NCBI GenBank assembly: GCA_904501875.1
Contig: CAJGCQ010000002.1
Coordinates: 1-39,904 of the forward strand
From: Clostridiaceae bacterium
GTDB taxonomy: Bacteria > Bacillota > Clostridia > Oscillospirales > Acutalibacteraceae
Direction: 5' to 3'
Length of the DNA: 39,904 nt
A program made the translations under genes and the position numbers. A model generated the notes under the pieces. That model was not told the origin of the DNA. It worked only from the letters and a program-made list of their open reading frames with translations, and did not search any database. This document shows, piece by piece, positions 6,907-15,380 of this stretch (its first letter is position 1; the number at the start of each line of letters is the position of its first letter).

Positions 6907-8091
6907 CTACTCCTTCTCCGCAGAGGCACGGGATATGCTTGAATTGCCGAACTTTTTTCTAAGCTCATAAATTGAGTTTTCGATTTTCTCCTCAGTTTCT
7001 TTCTTTTTAAAGTCGCCGAAAATATCCTGCTGAAGGGCGGTTTCGTAACCTTTGAGCCCTATAGCCCTTATACCAACAGAGCGCAAGGGCTCCGAAAAAC
7101 TGTAATTTTCCTTTAAAAGCTCTATTCCTCTGGCGGCTAAGGTGTAAGCGCTGTTGGTGGAATCGGAATAGGTGTGGCTGAACTCCTTAACTATAAGCGA
7201 GGCGGTGCGGATATGCACCTGCACACCCGTAGCATACAGCCCGTGACCCCTAAGGGTATCCGTCACCGACTGAGAGAGGGTTAAAAAGGTTGCCCAGACC
7301 GAATCAAAATCGGTAAAATCGCGGGAGCAGGTAACCGAACGGCCCACGCTTTTAGGCTTGTCCTCTTTAGTAGGGGTCGCAACAGGCGAATTATCACGCC
7401 CCAACGCACAGCTTTTAAGCAACTCACCGTTTTTCCCTAAAAGCCTTATAAGGGTAACCTTCGAGCATACCGCTAAATCACCGACAGTATAAACCCCGCA
7501 AGAGCGGAGCTTTTCGGCGGTTTTTCTGCCTGCAAAAAGCAGGTCGGACGCAGGCAAAGGCCACACCTTTTCCTTAAAATTATCCTTTGTAATAACTGTC
7601 ACCGCATCGGGCTTTTTCATATCCGAGCCTAATTTTGCAAACACCTTATTAAAGCTGACTCCCACCGAGATTGTAATGCCAAGCTCCCTTTTTATATCCC
7701 GCCTTATTTTATGGGCAATTTCCTCACCACTGCCGAAAAGCATAGTACTTCCCGTAACATCGAGCCAGCACTCGTCAATTCCGAAGGGCTCTATCATATC
7801 TGTATACCGCTCGTAAATTCGGCGTGCTTTTTCTGAATACTCTTGGTATTTATCCATAAGGGGAGGTAGAATGACAAGCTCACTGCATTTTCTCTTTGCT
7901 TCAAAAATCGGCTCGGCGGTCTTTACGCCAAAGCTCTTTGCAATTTCGTTTTTTGCAAGCACGATTCCGTGGCGGTTTTCCTTAGCCCCGCACACGGCTA
8001 CCGGCATTGACACAAGTGTAGGGTTAAAAAGCAGGGATACCGAGGCGAAAAAATTATTAAGGTCGCAATGCAGTATTATCCTGTCTTTCAT
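6907..8091 (-). CDS. dinB: Y-family DNA polymerase (DinB/Pol IV-like)
   Basis: 394 residues, full length. Translesion polymerase of the DinB/UmuC superfamily. Catalytic acids are visible as D10 (HCDLNNFFASV) and D106-E107 (GIDECWLDVTG), with the helix-hairpin-helix thumb around LRSCGVYTVGDLA, the little-finger domain (about 235-345) and a C-terminal beta-clamp-binding motif QQDIFGDF. Upstream is a promoter with a 12-bp LexA/Cheo-type box, so SOS control is likely. The LNNFFASV opening differs slightly from the usual DMNSFYASVE of Pol IV, so it may be a Clostridia-specific Y-family branch. Confidence 0.93.
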   Translation of the reverse strand: MKDRIILHCDLNNFFASVSLLFNPTLVSMPVAVCGAKENRHGIVLAKNEIAKSFGVKTAEPIFEAKRKCSELVILPPLMDKYQEYSEKARRIYERYTDMIEPFGIDECWLDVTGSTMLFGSGEEIAHKIRRDIKRELGITISVGVSFNKVFAKLGSDMKKPDAVTVITKDNFKEKVWPLPASDLLFAGRKTAEKLRSCGVYTVGDLAVCSKVTLIRLLGKNGELLKSCALGRDNSPVATPTKEDKPKSVGRSVTCSRDFTDFDSVWATFLTLSQSVTDTLRGHGLYATGVQVHIRTASLIVKEFSHTYSDSTNSAYTLAARGIELLKENYSFSEPLRSVGIRAIGLKGYETALQQDIFGDFKKKETEEKIENSIYELRKKFGNSSISRASAEKE

Positions 8092-8108
8092 TTTTTCGCC
8101 CTCCTTAG

Positions 8109-8120
8109 GAACATTTGTTC
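8109..8120 (-). promoter_or_regulatory. LexA (SOS) operator of dinB
   Basis: GAACATTTGTTC, a perfect 12-bp palindrome matching the Gram-positive LexA/Cheo-box pattern GAAC-N4-GTTC. It sits immediately after the -10 box of the dinB promoter, where bound repressor would block transcription. Confidence 0.75.
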
Positions 8121-8126
8121 TATAAG

Positions 8127-8155
8127 ATTATAGCACCTAACCGAGCGTTTGTAAA
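8127..8155 (-). promoter_or_regulatory. Promoter for dinB
   Basis: Minus-strand TTTACA (8150-8155), 17-base spacer, TATAAT (8127-8132); Shine-Dalgarno AAGGAGGG follows before the dinB ATG. Confidence 0.75.
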
Positions 8156-8177
8156 GCGGAAAAATTACACAAAGTGT

Positions 8178-8489
8178 TTACATTTTAAATTTTTGGAGCG
8201 CCTTTATATGCAGCCGTTCTATCTGCCTTACGCTGTAATTAAGCTCATAGCTTATTTGCATCAGGGTTTTGCCACATACGTATTTTAAATATAAAAGCTC
8301 GCTTAAAACTCCTCCGTCCACCGCCTCGATTTTATCTTCAATCTCTCGCCTTAAGGTCTGTGCCGCTTTGATTTGCGAAATATACTTCTCTTTTTCTTCA
8401 GGATTTTTAAACGCCGTTTCTTTAAGCCTGCGTATCTTTTCGTTTTGAAGTAAATACAGGGACAGATATTCCTTTTTTTCTTTATTCAT
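8178..8489 (-). CDS. Sigma-70 region-4-like / DUF1492-type helix-turn-helix protein
   Basis: 103 residues. Charged helical N-terminus (MNKEKKEYLSLYLLQNEKIRRL) and a C-terminal region-4-like helix-turn-helix (LLYLKYVCGKTLMQISYELNYSVRQIERLHIKALQKF). Proteins of this kind (DUF1492, ArpU-like) are typical of Firmicute phages, where they act as late-gene activators or sigma-like factors. The start overlaps the preceding gene by four bases (ATGA). No phage structural or integrase genes are near, so this is either a remnant or a domesticated pair. Target promoters unknown. Confidence 0.7.
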   Translation of the reverse strand: MNKEKKEYLSLYLLQNEKIRRLKETAFKNPEEKEKYISQIKAAQTLRREIEDKIEAVDGGVLSELLYLKYVCGKTLMQISYELNYSVRQIERLHIKALQKFKM

Positions 8490-8875
8490 TTTCTACGCCC
8501 TTTCTTTAAGTAGGGCTTAATCAGGGTTACATACTGTCCGTAGCTGTAATCGGTGCCGTTTTTTCGGTTGTATTCATCAACCTCTCTTACAACTTGAAAA
8601 ATCGGTGATGAAAAAACGAGCCTTTTCTTTTTTATCTCCCATCTTCGCATTTCCTCTCCCCTTTTGCGGCAGGAGGGACTGCAATATTCCCTTTCACTAT
8701 TGCCAAGCCTCGCCCCGCAACAACGGCAGTAAGAACCGGCTTTTTCTTTAACATTACCGCTCCCGCAAAAGGGACAGCACCCCAGCTCCTCAAAGGGCGG
8801 CGAAGTGAACCCGTGGGTTTCGGTAATTAGGGCGGCAGTTTCAAATTCACAGCTGCAGTCAGAACAATAATACAT
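8486..8875 (-). CDS. Multi-cysteine zinc-finger protein, phage-like
   Basis: 129 residues with three cysteine clusters: C4-x2-C7, a CPFCGSGN/CRCCGA pair around residues 35-60, and CSPSCRKRGEEMRRW in the middle. The C-terminal part (VREVDEYNRKNGTDYSYGQYVTLI) is a conserved tail seen in Firmicute phage zinc-finger proteins that precede DUF1492-type regulators. Shine-Dalgarno AAAGGAGA is good. It forms a coupled two-gene unit with 8178-8489. Probably DNA- or RNA-binding; function not known. Confidence 0.65.
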   Translation of the reverse strand: MYYCSDCSCEFETAALITETHGFTSPPFEELGCCPFCGSGNVKEKAGSYCRCCGARLGNSEREYCSPSCRKRGEEMRRWEIKKKRLVFSSPIFQVVREVDEYNRKNGTDYSYGQYVTLIKPYLKKGRRK

Positions 8876-9018
8876 TTATCATTTCTCCTTTCATATATAG
8901 AAAGGAATTAAAAGGGAAAATGTAAACCTATTTTTAAATATTATTTATGTTTTCTTAACAAAATCGTCTAAAAAACGCAATATAATAAGTAAGTAAACAA
9001 AAAAGAAGGGTTGAGTAT

Positions 9019-9441
9019 ATGAATTTCAGATACAGATTAATGCAGTTTATGTCGGGACGGTACGGACCTGACGAAACCTTTTTTGTAATTTTTGTAATTG
9101 CTGTTATTCTTTCGGCCGCGAATATCTTTCTCCGATTTGTTTCAGTAGGACTTTATGCGATAATTCAGCTTATTGTTTATGCACTTATCATTTTCGCTAT
9201 TTTCAGGGTTTTATCAAGGGATACTGAAAAAAGGCGAAAAGAGAATTATTGGGTTCGGGAAAAGCTCGGCTTTTTAAAGCGTAAAAAGGATTTTCACGAC
9301 CAAAAGAAAGCGGATATGATGCATATATATAAGAAATGCCCCGCCTGCAAAGCGGTGCTCCGTCTGCCAAGGCGGGTAGGCATTCATACCACGATATGCC
9401 CGAGATGCGGCAAAGAGTTTACCGTCAAGGTTAAAAAATAA
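9019..9441 (+). CDS. Small membrane protein with C-terminal zinc ribbon
   Basis: 140 residues. Two hydrophobic segments (about residues 20-40 and 43-65) are followed by a charged linker and a zinc ribbon (CPACK ... CPRCG) at about 110-133. Shine-Dalgarno AAGAAGGG is seven or so bases before the ATG. The layout suggests a membrane-anchored protein with a cytoplasmic zinc ribbon; such proteins are frequent and uncharacterised in Clostridia. It is followed by the YgjP-like peptidase gene after 39 bases. Confidence 0.8.
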   Translation: MNFRYRLMQFMSGRYGPDETFFVIFVIAVILSAANIFLRFVSVGLYAIIQLIVYALIIFAIFRVLSRDTEKRRKENYWVREKLGFLKRKKDFHDQKKADMMHIYKKCPACKAVLRLPRRVGIHTTICPRCGKEFTVKVKK

Positions 9442-9480
9442 TGAAAATATCTGTTAAGAGGTTTTGGGGGAACTAACACC

Positions 9481-9993
9481 TTGAACTATTCAGTAAAGCG
9501 TTCAAACAGAAAAACCGTCGGGCTTGAAATAACGGGCGACGGTGAAATAATAGTCCGTGCACCCAAAAGAATGAGCGACAGGGCGATTGCCGAATTTGTA
9601 AACAAATATCAACACTGGATTGATAAAAAACTGCCTGAAGCCGAAAAAAGAGCCGAGAAAAACCGAGAAATTGATGATAATAAAGAAGGCCTGTGCCGAG
9701 CCGCCCGTGAAATTATACCGCCGCTTGTTGAAAAGTATTCAAAAATAATGGGGCTTAAACCCACCTCGGTTAAAATCACCTCTGCAAAAAAGCGGTTCGG
9801 CTCCTGTAACAGTAAAAACTCTCTTTGCTTTTCGTGGCGGCTTATGGCATATCCAACAGCGGCTGTAGAATATGTTGTAGTACACGAATTAGCGCACATA
9901 AAGCACCATAATCACAGCCCCGCTTTTTATGCGCTTATTGAAAAATATATGCCCGATTACAGACAGCGGCAAAAATTGCTTAAAATTAATTGA
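9481..9993 (+). CDS. YgjP-like metallopeptidase (DUF45)
   Basis: 170 residues from a TTG start with GGGGGA upstream; the next in-frame ATG would remove the conserved N-terminal strands. The zinc site is H135-E-L-A-H139, with H145 (NHSPAFY) as likely third ligand, and the family motif KRFGSCNSKNSLCFSWRL precedes it. YgjP-like proteins are SprT-related zinc peptidases of uncertain substrate, sometimes linked to restriction or stress loci. The stop codon overlaps the -35 box of the next promoter. Confidence 0.9.
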   Translation: MNYSVKRSNRKTVGLEITGDGEIIVRAPKRMSDRAIAEFVNKYQHWIDKKLPEAEKRAEKNREIDDNKEGLCRAAREIIPPLVEKYSKIMGLKPTSVKITSAKKRFGSCNSKNSLCFSWRLMAYPTAAVEYVVVHELAHIKHHNHSPAFYALIEKYMPDYRQRQKLLKIN

Positions 9994-10018
9994 CAAACTA
10001 CATTTGATAATGTAATAT
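9990..10018 (+). promoter_or_regulatory. Promoter for the CNNM/CorC pair
   Basis: TTGACA (9990-9995) overlapping the preceding stop codon, 17-base spacer, TAATAT (10013-10018). Confidence 0.7.
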
Positions 10019-10051
10019 AGAGGAAAAAACTAATTTATAGGAGATGGTTTT

Positions 10052-11065
10052 GTGGACGACAGTCCTGCGGGGAGTATTATATTCTTTGCACTTCTGATTA
10101 TTGCCAGCGCATATTTTTCGGGGACGGAGATTTCTCTGGCCTCGGTAAACAGAATTCATATGATGAGCCGTGCCTCAAAGGATAACAAGGGCGCAAAACG
10201 GGTACTTTACATTCTCGATAATTTTGACGAGGCTTTGTCGGTACTGCTTATCGGCAACAACATCGTCAATATCGGCTGTGCCACTCTTTCTGCCGTAATT
10301 GCCGCAGAAATTTGGGGTTCCGCCGCCGTTTCGGTTTCGGCGATTGTCACCACCGGGGTGATCTTTATGTTCGGAGAAATGCTTCCTAAATGCTTTGCGC
10401 GCTCCTGCAACGAACGGTTTGCGGAGGCATCTTCCCTGCCGCTTATCTGCTTAATGAGGCTTTTAAAGCCGCTGTCGGTGCTTTTTACCGCACTGTCAGC
10501 CCTTGTTTCTAAGCCCTTTAAAAAGCATTCCGAAAATCAGGTCACAATGACCGAAGACGAGCTTCAGGACATTGTGGAAAACATATCCGAGGAGGACGGC
10601 TTTGATGAGGACACAGGCCGTCTTGTAAAATCTGCAATGAAGTTTTCAGGCTCCTCTGCCAGAGAGGTTATGGTCCCTTGGGAGCAGGTGCTTACAATCC
10701 GCACTAGTCTTAAAACTCCGCAGATACTGGAAATTGTGGGAAACTCGGTGCATTCGAGAATACCTGTAGTTGACCGTGAGGGTAATATCAAGGGTATTTT
10801 GCAGATAAGAAAATTCTTAAAGGCGTACACAAAATTCAAATCCAATATAATATTAGCAAGCGTAATGGATTACCCCTATTTTGTTTCAGCCGACACTCCG
10901 ATTGACGAGCTTTTGACCGAAATGAGCAACCACCGCCGCAACCTCGCTATTGTTAAGGATACGGACGGGTCTGTTCTCGGAATAATTACGGTAGAAGATA
11001 TTTTGGAGGAATTAGTCGGCGAGATTTACGACGAGGACGATGCAGGGGGTGACGAAAATGAATGA
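10052..11065 (+). CDS. CNNM/CorC-type membrane protein with CBS domains (first of pair)
   Basis: 337 residues from a GTG with GGAGATG upstream. An N-terminal CNNM transmembrane domain (about 1-180, four hydrophobic segments, starting FFALLIIASAYFSGTEISLASVN) is followed by a tandem CBS pair (about 195-325, MVPWEQVLTI ... ILQIRKFL ... VLGIITVEDILEELVGEIYDE). CNNM proteins are linked to magnesium export or homeostasis; the older name is hemolysin C-like. Unlike its neighbour it ends right after the CBS pair and lacks the C-terminal CorC domain. It overlaps the next gene by eight bases. Confidence 0.9.
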   Translation: MDDSPAGSIIFFALLIIASAYFSGTEISLASVNRIHMMSRASKDNKGAKRVLYILDNFDEALSVLLIGNNIVNIGCATLSAVIAAEIWGSAAVSVSAIVTTGVIFMFGEMLPKCFARSCNERFAEASSLPLICLMRLLKPLSVLFTALSALVSKPFKKHSENQVTMTEDELQDIVENISEEDGFDEDTGRLVKSAMKFSGSSAREVMVPWEQVLTIRTSLKTPQILEIVGNSVHSRIPVVDREGNIKGILQIRKFLKAYTKFKSNIILASVMDYPYFVSADTPIDELLTEMSNHRRNLAIVKDTDGSVLGIITVEDILEELVGEIYDEDDAGGDENE

Positions 11066-12338
11066 GTCACTCAGATTCTTAGGTATCGCCCTGTTAATCC
11101 TTGTATCGGCATTCTTTTCGGGCACGGAAATTGCATTTGCAAGCGCCAATCCCGCACGGCTTAAATCCAAGCGTCAGCAAAAGCACAGTCTTTCCCTTTC
11201 CATTGCTTCAAAAATAGTTGACAACTATGAAAATATGTTGGGTGCGGTACTTATAGGCAATAACCTTGTAAATATCGCCGCCTCCTCTATTGCGACCCTT
11301 ATTGTAATAGATTTGCTGGGCGAGGGCTACGCTTGGGTCGCCACCCTTACAATGACTGTTTTGGTACTTATCTTCGGCGAAATTATTCCAAAGGTACTCG
11401 CCAAGCAGTTTGCCGAGCAGTATTGCACCGCCGTTGCAATTCCTATATATGTACTGTCTCTGATTTTAAAACCCATCACTTCTCTTATGACCGGATTAAT
11501 AAGTCTGCTCTCAAAGCTGTGGGAGTCAAGCGTTGCCGACCCTGATGCCGTTTCCGAGGACGATTTTGAAAATATTATCGATATTGTCGAGGACGAGGGT
11601 GTGCTTGACGAGGAGCAGTGCGACCTGCTTCAAAATGCGCTTGACTTTGACACGGTGCTTGCCTACGAGGTAATAACCCCCCGTGTTGATATGGAAGCAA
11701 TTAACATTCGTGACCCGTACGAAATGAATATCCGCAAAATAGAGGATTATATTTATTCCCGCATACCCGTTTATGAGGACACCCCCGACAATATAATAGG
11801 TATTCTCCACCTCAATCATTTTTATAAGGAATTTGTTAAGGGTGAGCGGGTCAACATAAGAAGCCTGCTTTTGCCTGTGACTTATGTTCACAAAACAATG
11901 CCCCTGCCCGATGTTCTGGAAAAAATGAAGGAAACAAAGTCCCATATGGTGATCGTGCTTGATGAATACGGCGGCACAATGGGTATCCTTACTATGGAAG
12001 ATGTTTTAGAGCAGCTGGTAGGCGAGATTTGGGACGAGTCAGACGAAATCGAGCGTGAATTTGTCTGCATAGACGATACCCACTTTGAGGCGGACGGAGA
12101 TATGCGTATTTACGATTTCTTCGACGAGTTCGATATTGATATTGACGAGGACGAGGACTTTGAAACCGACAGCGCAACCGTCGGTGGCTGGACCATCACA
12201 ATGCTTGACGGTGAAGTGAACGAGGGCGACTCCTTTACCTTTGAAAACCTTAAAATCACAGTAAAAAAGGCAGAGGAATACCGTGTTGAACGCATTGAAG
12301 TAGAAAAGCTCCCCGAAGAAGAAGCGGAAGAAGAATAA
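11058..12338 (+). CDS. CNNM/CorC-type membrane protein with CBS and CorC domains (second of pair)
   Basis: 426 residues from the ATG at 11058, chosen because GGGGGTG lies at the right distance and the peptide then starts at the membrane domain (MNESLRFLGIALL). CNNM domain (about 1-180), CBS pair (about 200-325, VITPRVDMEAI ... GILTMEDVLEQLVGEIWDE) and CorC/HlyC C-terminal domain (about 340-415, very acidic: FDIDIDEDEDFET). Together with 10052-11065 it forms a coupled pair of paralogues, possibly acting as a heterodimeric Mg2+/Co2+ transporter. Confidence 0.92.
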   Translation: MNESLRFLGIALLILVSAFFSGTEIAFASANPARLKSKRQQKHSLSLSIASKIVDNYENMLGAVLIGNNLVNIAASSIATLIVIDLLGEGYAWVATLTMTVLVLIFGEIIPKVLAKQFAEQYCTAVAIPIYVLSLILKPITSLMTGLISLLSKLWESSVADPDAVSEDDFENIIDIVEDEGVLDEEQCDLLQNALDFDTVLAYEVITPRVDMEAINIRDPYEMNIRKIEDYIYSRIPVYEDTPDNIIGILHLNHFYKEFVKGERVNIRSLLLPVTYVHKTMPLPDVLEKMKETKSHMVIVLDEYGGTMGILTMEDVLEQLVGEIWDESDEIEREFVCIDDTHFEADGDMRIYDFFDEFDIDIDEDEDFETDSATVGGWTITMLDGEVNEGDSFTFENLKITVKKAEEYRVERIEVEKLPEEEAEEE

Positions 12339-12347
12339 ATTATTAAG

Positions 12348-12385
12348 CGAGCCTTTGCACCGAATGACTTAGGTGCAAAGGCTCG
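12348..12385. terminator. Strong hairpin terminator between convergent genes
   Basis: Perfect 14-bp stem (12348-12361 with 12372-12385) around a 10-base loop, followed by TTATAATT. The U-tract is weak, but the position between convergent CorC and Fur genes fits a terminator in both directions. Confidence 0.7.
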
Positions 12386-12456
12386 TTATAATTATGTATC
12401 CTGTTAGGAATTGATTTTATTGATAATCGTAGGGACGCCCGTCGGTATTTCAATAA

Positions 12457-12876
12457 CTATTTTCCTTTTCGACATTCCTCGCAAATACCGTACAATATGC
12501 TCCCGTCGCACTGAAGCAAAAATCCGTGGTCTTGGTATAAATGCTTTTTAATGTCTTCCATAAAGTCACATTCAAGGTGCATAAGTCTGCCGCAAGAAAC
12601 ACACTTTGTATGTATATGACCGTCACAGCCCCTGTCTTCGCCCACAAATCTGTAAACCGATTTTTTGGTCTTGCTGTCGGTAAATCTGAGCAGTAGGTTT
12701 TCACGGCTAAGCCTGTTCAGATAGCGGTAAACCGTTGCCTGATTGACCGCCGCACCCATATTATTAAGGTGCTCGGTTATATCGGCGGCACTTACCGTAC
12801 CGTCCTGTCTTGATTTTAGAAAATCGAGTATATATTTTCTTGCTTTTGTGTTGTAATTTTGTCTTTCAGGCATCAT
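12457..12876 (-). CDS. Fur-family transcriptional regulator (Zur/Fur-like)
   Basis: 139 residues. Winged-helix DNA-binding domain (about 8-85, with NQATVYRYLNRLSRENLL) and a metal-binding dimerisation domain with HIHTKCVSCG and ICEECRKG, the structural zinc cysteines. It does not show the PerR-type ligand set seen in the second Fur protein at 38999-39382, and is more likely a zinc or iron sensor. It is the last gene after zapA and the U32 protein, with a 6-base gap and Shine-Dalgarno GAGGTGAA. Confidence 0.88.
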   Translation of the reverse strand: MMPERQNYNTKARKYILDFLKSRQDGTVSAADITEHLNNMGAAVNQATVYRYLNRLSRENLLLRFTDSKTKKSVYRFVGEDRGCDGHIHTKCVSCGRLMHLECDFMEDIKKHLYQDHGFLLQCDGSILYGICEECRKGK

Positions 12877-12882
12877 TTCACC

Positions 12883-14934
12883 TCAAATAGTTCCTCTGTA
12901 AAATAGACCTCTTGTATATTCGGTATCGCAACCAAGCCCGTTTTTATAGGCGTGAAGCACCTCTAAAACCTGATTTTGCGGCTCTACGGTAAAATACAAA
13001 ACCGCAAAATCTACCGCCTTTAGATCTTCGCCTCGGTCGGCAAGCCAGACGGGTACGGAGTTTAAAAGCTCGCTAAAGCCCATACGGCAACGCACGGGGA
13101 ACTCGGTATTTTTTCTGTCGGTAATGCTTCCTTTTTTGTCGCAGTCAGCACAGCTTCTGCCGTTTTTGAGCGGGCAGTTTTTAAATAGCATAAGCGGAGT
13201 ATTGCCGTAAGCTACTATACCCTTCGGAACGGGTGAATTAAGCTCCCTTGCGCTATACAAAGTGATTTCGTTTGACAAAATAACACGGTCTGCCCCTAAT
13301 TTAGAAACAAACTGGGCACTCTCGGAATTTAAAACATTAAGCCCCGTTCCCGCAATTATTTTAAAGCCTTCTTCTATAGCTATCTGCAAAGCCGAAAGAT
13401 TGCCGCAAACCGCTGTTTTAAAGCCCTTTTCCTTAAAAATGCGGAGCCTAAGCCTGATTAAATCCTCGCTTATTATTCCACGGGGAATATCGGCGATTAG
13501 CTCTACGCCCTCTATGTTAATATCAAAATCCTTTTCAAGCGGAAAAATAACCCCGTCTATACCGCTTAAACATTTAGGTATCTGTGATATATCCTCAAAT
13601 CGTGCATAAATTTTCGGTGTGGCTGTATTATTCTCACTTCCCTGAGTCAGGGTGTATTCGGCTCGGCTTTCTTCCCTATGCACCACAATACGCTCTCGGT
13701 CTAACAGCTCTGCCGCCTCACGGCGTATAGCATTAAGCTCTGCGGCGCTTACAAACAGCCCCTCGCCGCAGTCTGCAGAAAATTCCTCTAATATATAAGG
13801 GGTTGAGCCGAATTTATCAATACCCGACTTTAAGGCTTCATGTGTTATCGGGCGGTTTTGCGCAGCTTTAGGTATTTCACCCTTTGCTGTCACCCTATTT
13901 TCTCCGTCATCAAGGGTAAGGGTAAGAGGAAAACCCTTTTTAACCGTAATCTCCGCCTTAATTTTAACTGTTCTGCGTTCCGCTCTTATAAGCTCGTGAA
14001 TTTTCGGAAACGCCTTATCGGCGGCGGTAACATCTTCCTTTGTCCTTATTCCAAACATATCCCTGCCTATTCGGTTTTCATAATACCCGTCAGTGAAGCC
14101 CGAACGGGAAAAGACATTTTTAAGGGTATCTAAATCTTCGGTGGTCACATATCCGTTGTCAACCGCAAAACGGCAGGCGGCGGTTGCGGCGGCTACATAT
14201 TCAGGGCGTTTCATACGCCCTTCAATTTTAAAGGAAGAAACCCCCATATCGCATAACTCTTTAATATGGGGTAAAAGCGAAAGGTCCTTAAGGCTTAAAT
14301 CGTAGCCCGTACCGCCTTTAGCCTCAAAGGGCAGTCGGCAAGGCCCTGCGCAAAGTCCCCTATTGCCGCTCCTTGAACCCAAAAATGCCGACAATAGACA
14401 TTGTCCCGAAAACGACATACAAAGTGCACCGTGCACAAATACCTCAATTTCAAGGTCAAGCTCCCCTGCTCTTTTGCAAAGCTCCTTTAATTCCTCGCGG
14501 GACATTTCCCTTGCCGCAACCACCCGAGTAAAGCCCGAATTTTTAAGTGTTTTAAGAGCGGCGGGAGTGTGTACCGTCATTTGGGTCGAGGCGTGAAGCG
14601 GAAGATCAGGTATTAATCTATGGAGTAGGTCCGCCAGCCCCAAATCGGCTATAATAACCCCGTCTATGCCGTAATTGTACACCCTGCGTGCCAAATCTAC
14701 CGCCGAGGAAAGCTCGCTGTCCTTAATTTGAATATTAAGGGTGAGGTATACCTTGACTCCCCTTATATGGCAGTATTTTATAGCTTCTTTTAGTTCTTTA
14801 TCTTCAAAATTTTCGGCGTTCCGCCTTGCAGAGAAATCCTTTGCGCCAAGGTACACCGCATCAGCTCCTGCACGGCAAGCGGCTTTGAGCATTTCACCGT
14901 TGCCTACGGGCGATAAAACCTCAAATCGGCTCAT
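12883..14934 (-). CDS. U32 family peptidase / tRNA-rRNA hydroxylation protein
   Basis: 683 residues. The N-terminal half (1-300) is the U32 TIM-barrel-like domain with the signature region around 168-205 (FVHGALCMSFSGQCLLS, then GSRSGNRGLCAGPCR). The middle (about 370-460) matches a DUF3656-type insertion, and the C-terminal part includes a second barrel-like segment and a CPLKNGRSCADCDKK cysteine cluster. Relatives RlhA and TrhO/TrhP hydroxylate 23S rRNA or tRNA with prephenate-dependent chemistry, whereas the old annotation is collagenase-like protease; RNA modification is the more likely role. Its start overlaps the zapA stop by four bases. Confidence 0.9.
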   Translation of the reverse strand: MSRFEVLSPVGNGEMLKAACRAGADAVYLGAKDFSARRNAENFEDKELKEAIKYCHIRGVKVYLTLNIQIKDSELSSAVDLARRVYNYGIDGVIIADLGLADLLHRLIPDLPLHASTQMTVHTPAALKTLKNSGFTRVVAAREMSREELKELCKRAGELDLEIEVFVHGALCMSFSGQCLLSAFLGSRSGNRGLCAGPCRLPFEAKGGTGYDLSLKDLSLLPHIKELCDMGVSSFKIEGRMKRPEYVAAATAACRFAVDNGYVTTEDLDTLKNVFSRSGFTDGYYENRIGRDMFGIRTKEDVTAADKAFPKIHELIRAERRTVKIKAEITVKKGFPLTLTLDDGENRVTAKGEIPKAAQNRPITHEALKSGIDKFGSTPYILEEFSADCGEGLFVSAAELNAIRREAAELLDRERIVVHREESRAEYTLTQGSENNTATPKIYARFEDISQIPKCLSGIDGVIFPLEKDFDINIEGVELIADIPRGIISEDLIRLRLRIFKEKGFKTAVCGNLSALQIAIEEGFKIIAGTGLNVLNSESAQFVSKLGADRVILSNEITLYSARELNSPVPKGIVAYGNTPLMLFKNCPLKNGRSCADCDKKGSITDRKNTEFPVRCRMGFSELLNSVPVWLADRGEDLKAVDFAVLYFTVEPQNQVLEVLHAYKNGLGCDTEYTRGLFYRGTI

Positions 14935-15254
14935 TTATCGCCAAGCCTCATCTGCCGTCCCGAATTTTGCTGTTCGGGAAAATTTTTCGTCTCATATTTA
15001 GGTCTCGGGAATTGCAGCTTTTTATACTGCTCTTTAAGCACCTCGAGCTCCAACTTCGCCTTTTTGGCCTCGTCTGCCGCTTCAAGTGCCGCTATAATTG
15101 CCGCCATAGTTGTAGACGCTGTGGGTATTTGCTTTGTAATACGGCGCAGTCTCTGCTCCAGCTCTTCCCCTAACTCCTTTAAGTACTCTGCACTCTCATC
15201 ACTTTTAACGGTATAATTAATTCCTCCGACATTTATCCTTATCTGATTTGCCAT
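14931..15254 (-). CDS. zapA: Cell division protein ZapA
   Basis: 107 residues. ZapA binds FtsZ and bundles protofilaments at the Z ring. The N-terminal head (NQIRINVGGINYTVKSDESAEYLKEL) and the C-terminal coiled coil (about residues 45-95) are typical. The ATG follows GGAGG. Pairing with the U32 gene and a Fur protein is a recurrent clostridial arrangement. Confidence 0.9.
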   Translation of the reverse strand: MANQIRINVGGINYTVKSDESAEYLKELGEELEQRLRRITKQIPTASTTMAAIIAALEAADEAKKAKLELEVLKEQYKKLQFPRPKYETKNFPEQQNSGRQMRLGDK

Positions 15255-15327
15255 TGTACTTCCTCCATTCCTTATATATTATAATATACTATTTTACAGC
15301 AAAATTAAAGTGTTTTTTCAAACTCTC

Positions 15328-15356
15328 TTTACTTTAATAAATTTAATTGATATAAT
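15328..15356 (+). promoter_or_regulatory. Promoter for the apgM-type gene
   Basis: TTTACT (15328-15333), 17-base spacer, TATAAT (15351-15356), 24 bases before the start codon. Confidence 0.65.
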
Positions 15357-15380
15357 AATAGCAAATTGGAGGAATGTTAT

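Noticed and set aside
11526..11945. Minus-strand ORF of 139 codons
   Set aside because: Lies wholly inside the second CNNM/CorC gene in antisense.
12428..12446. CGTAGGGACGCCCGTCGG as a second full repeat
   Set aside because: Only one arm resembles the 3074-3148 repeat; it is a fragment at most.
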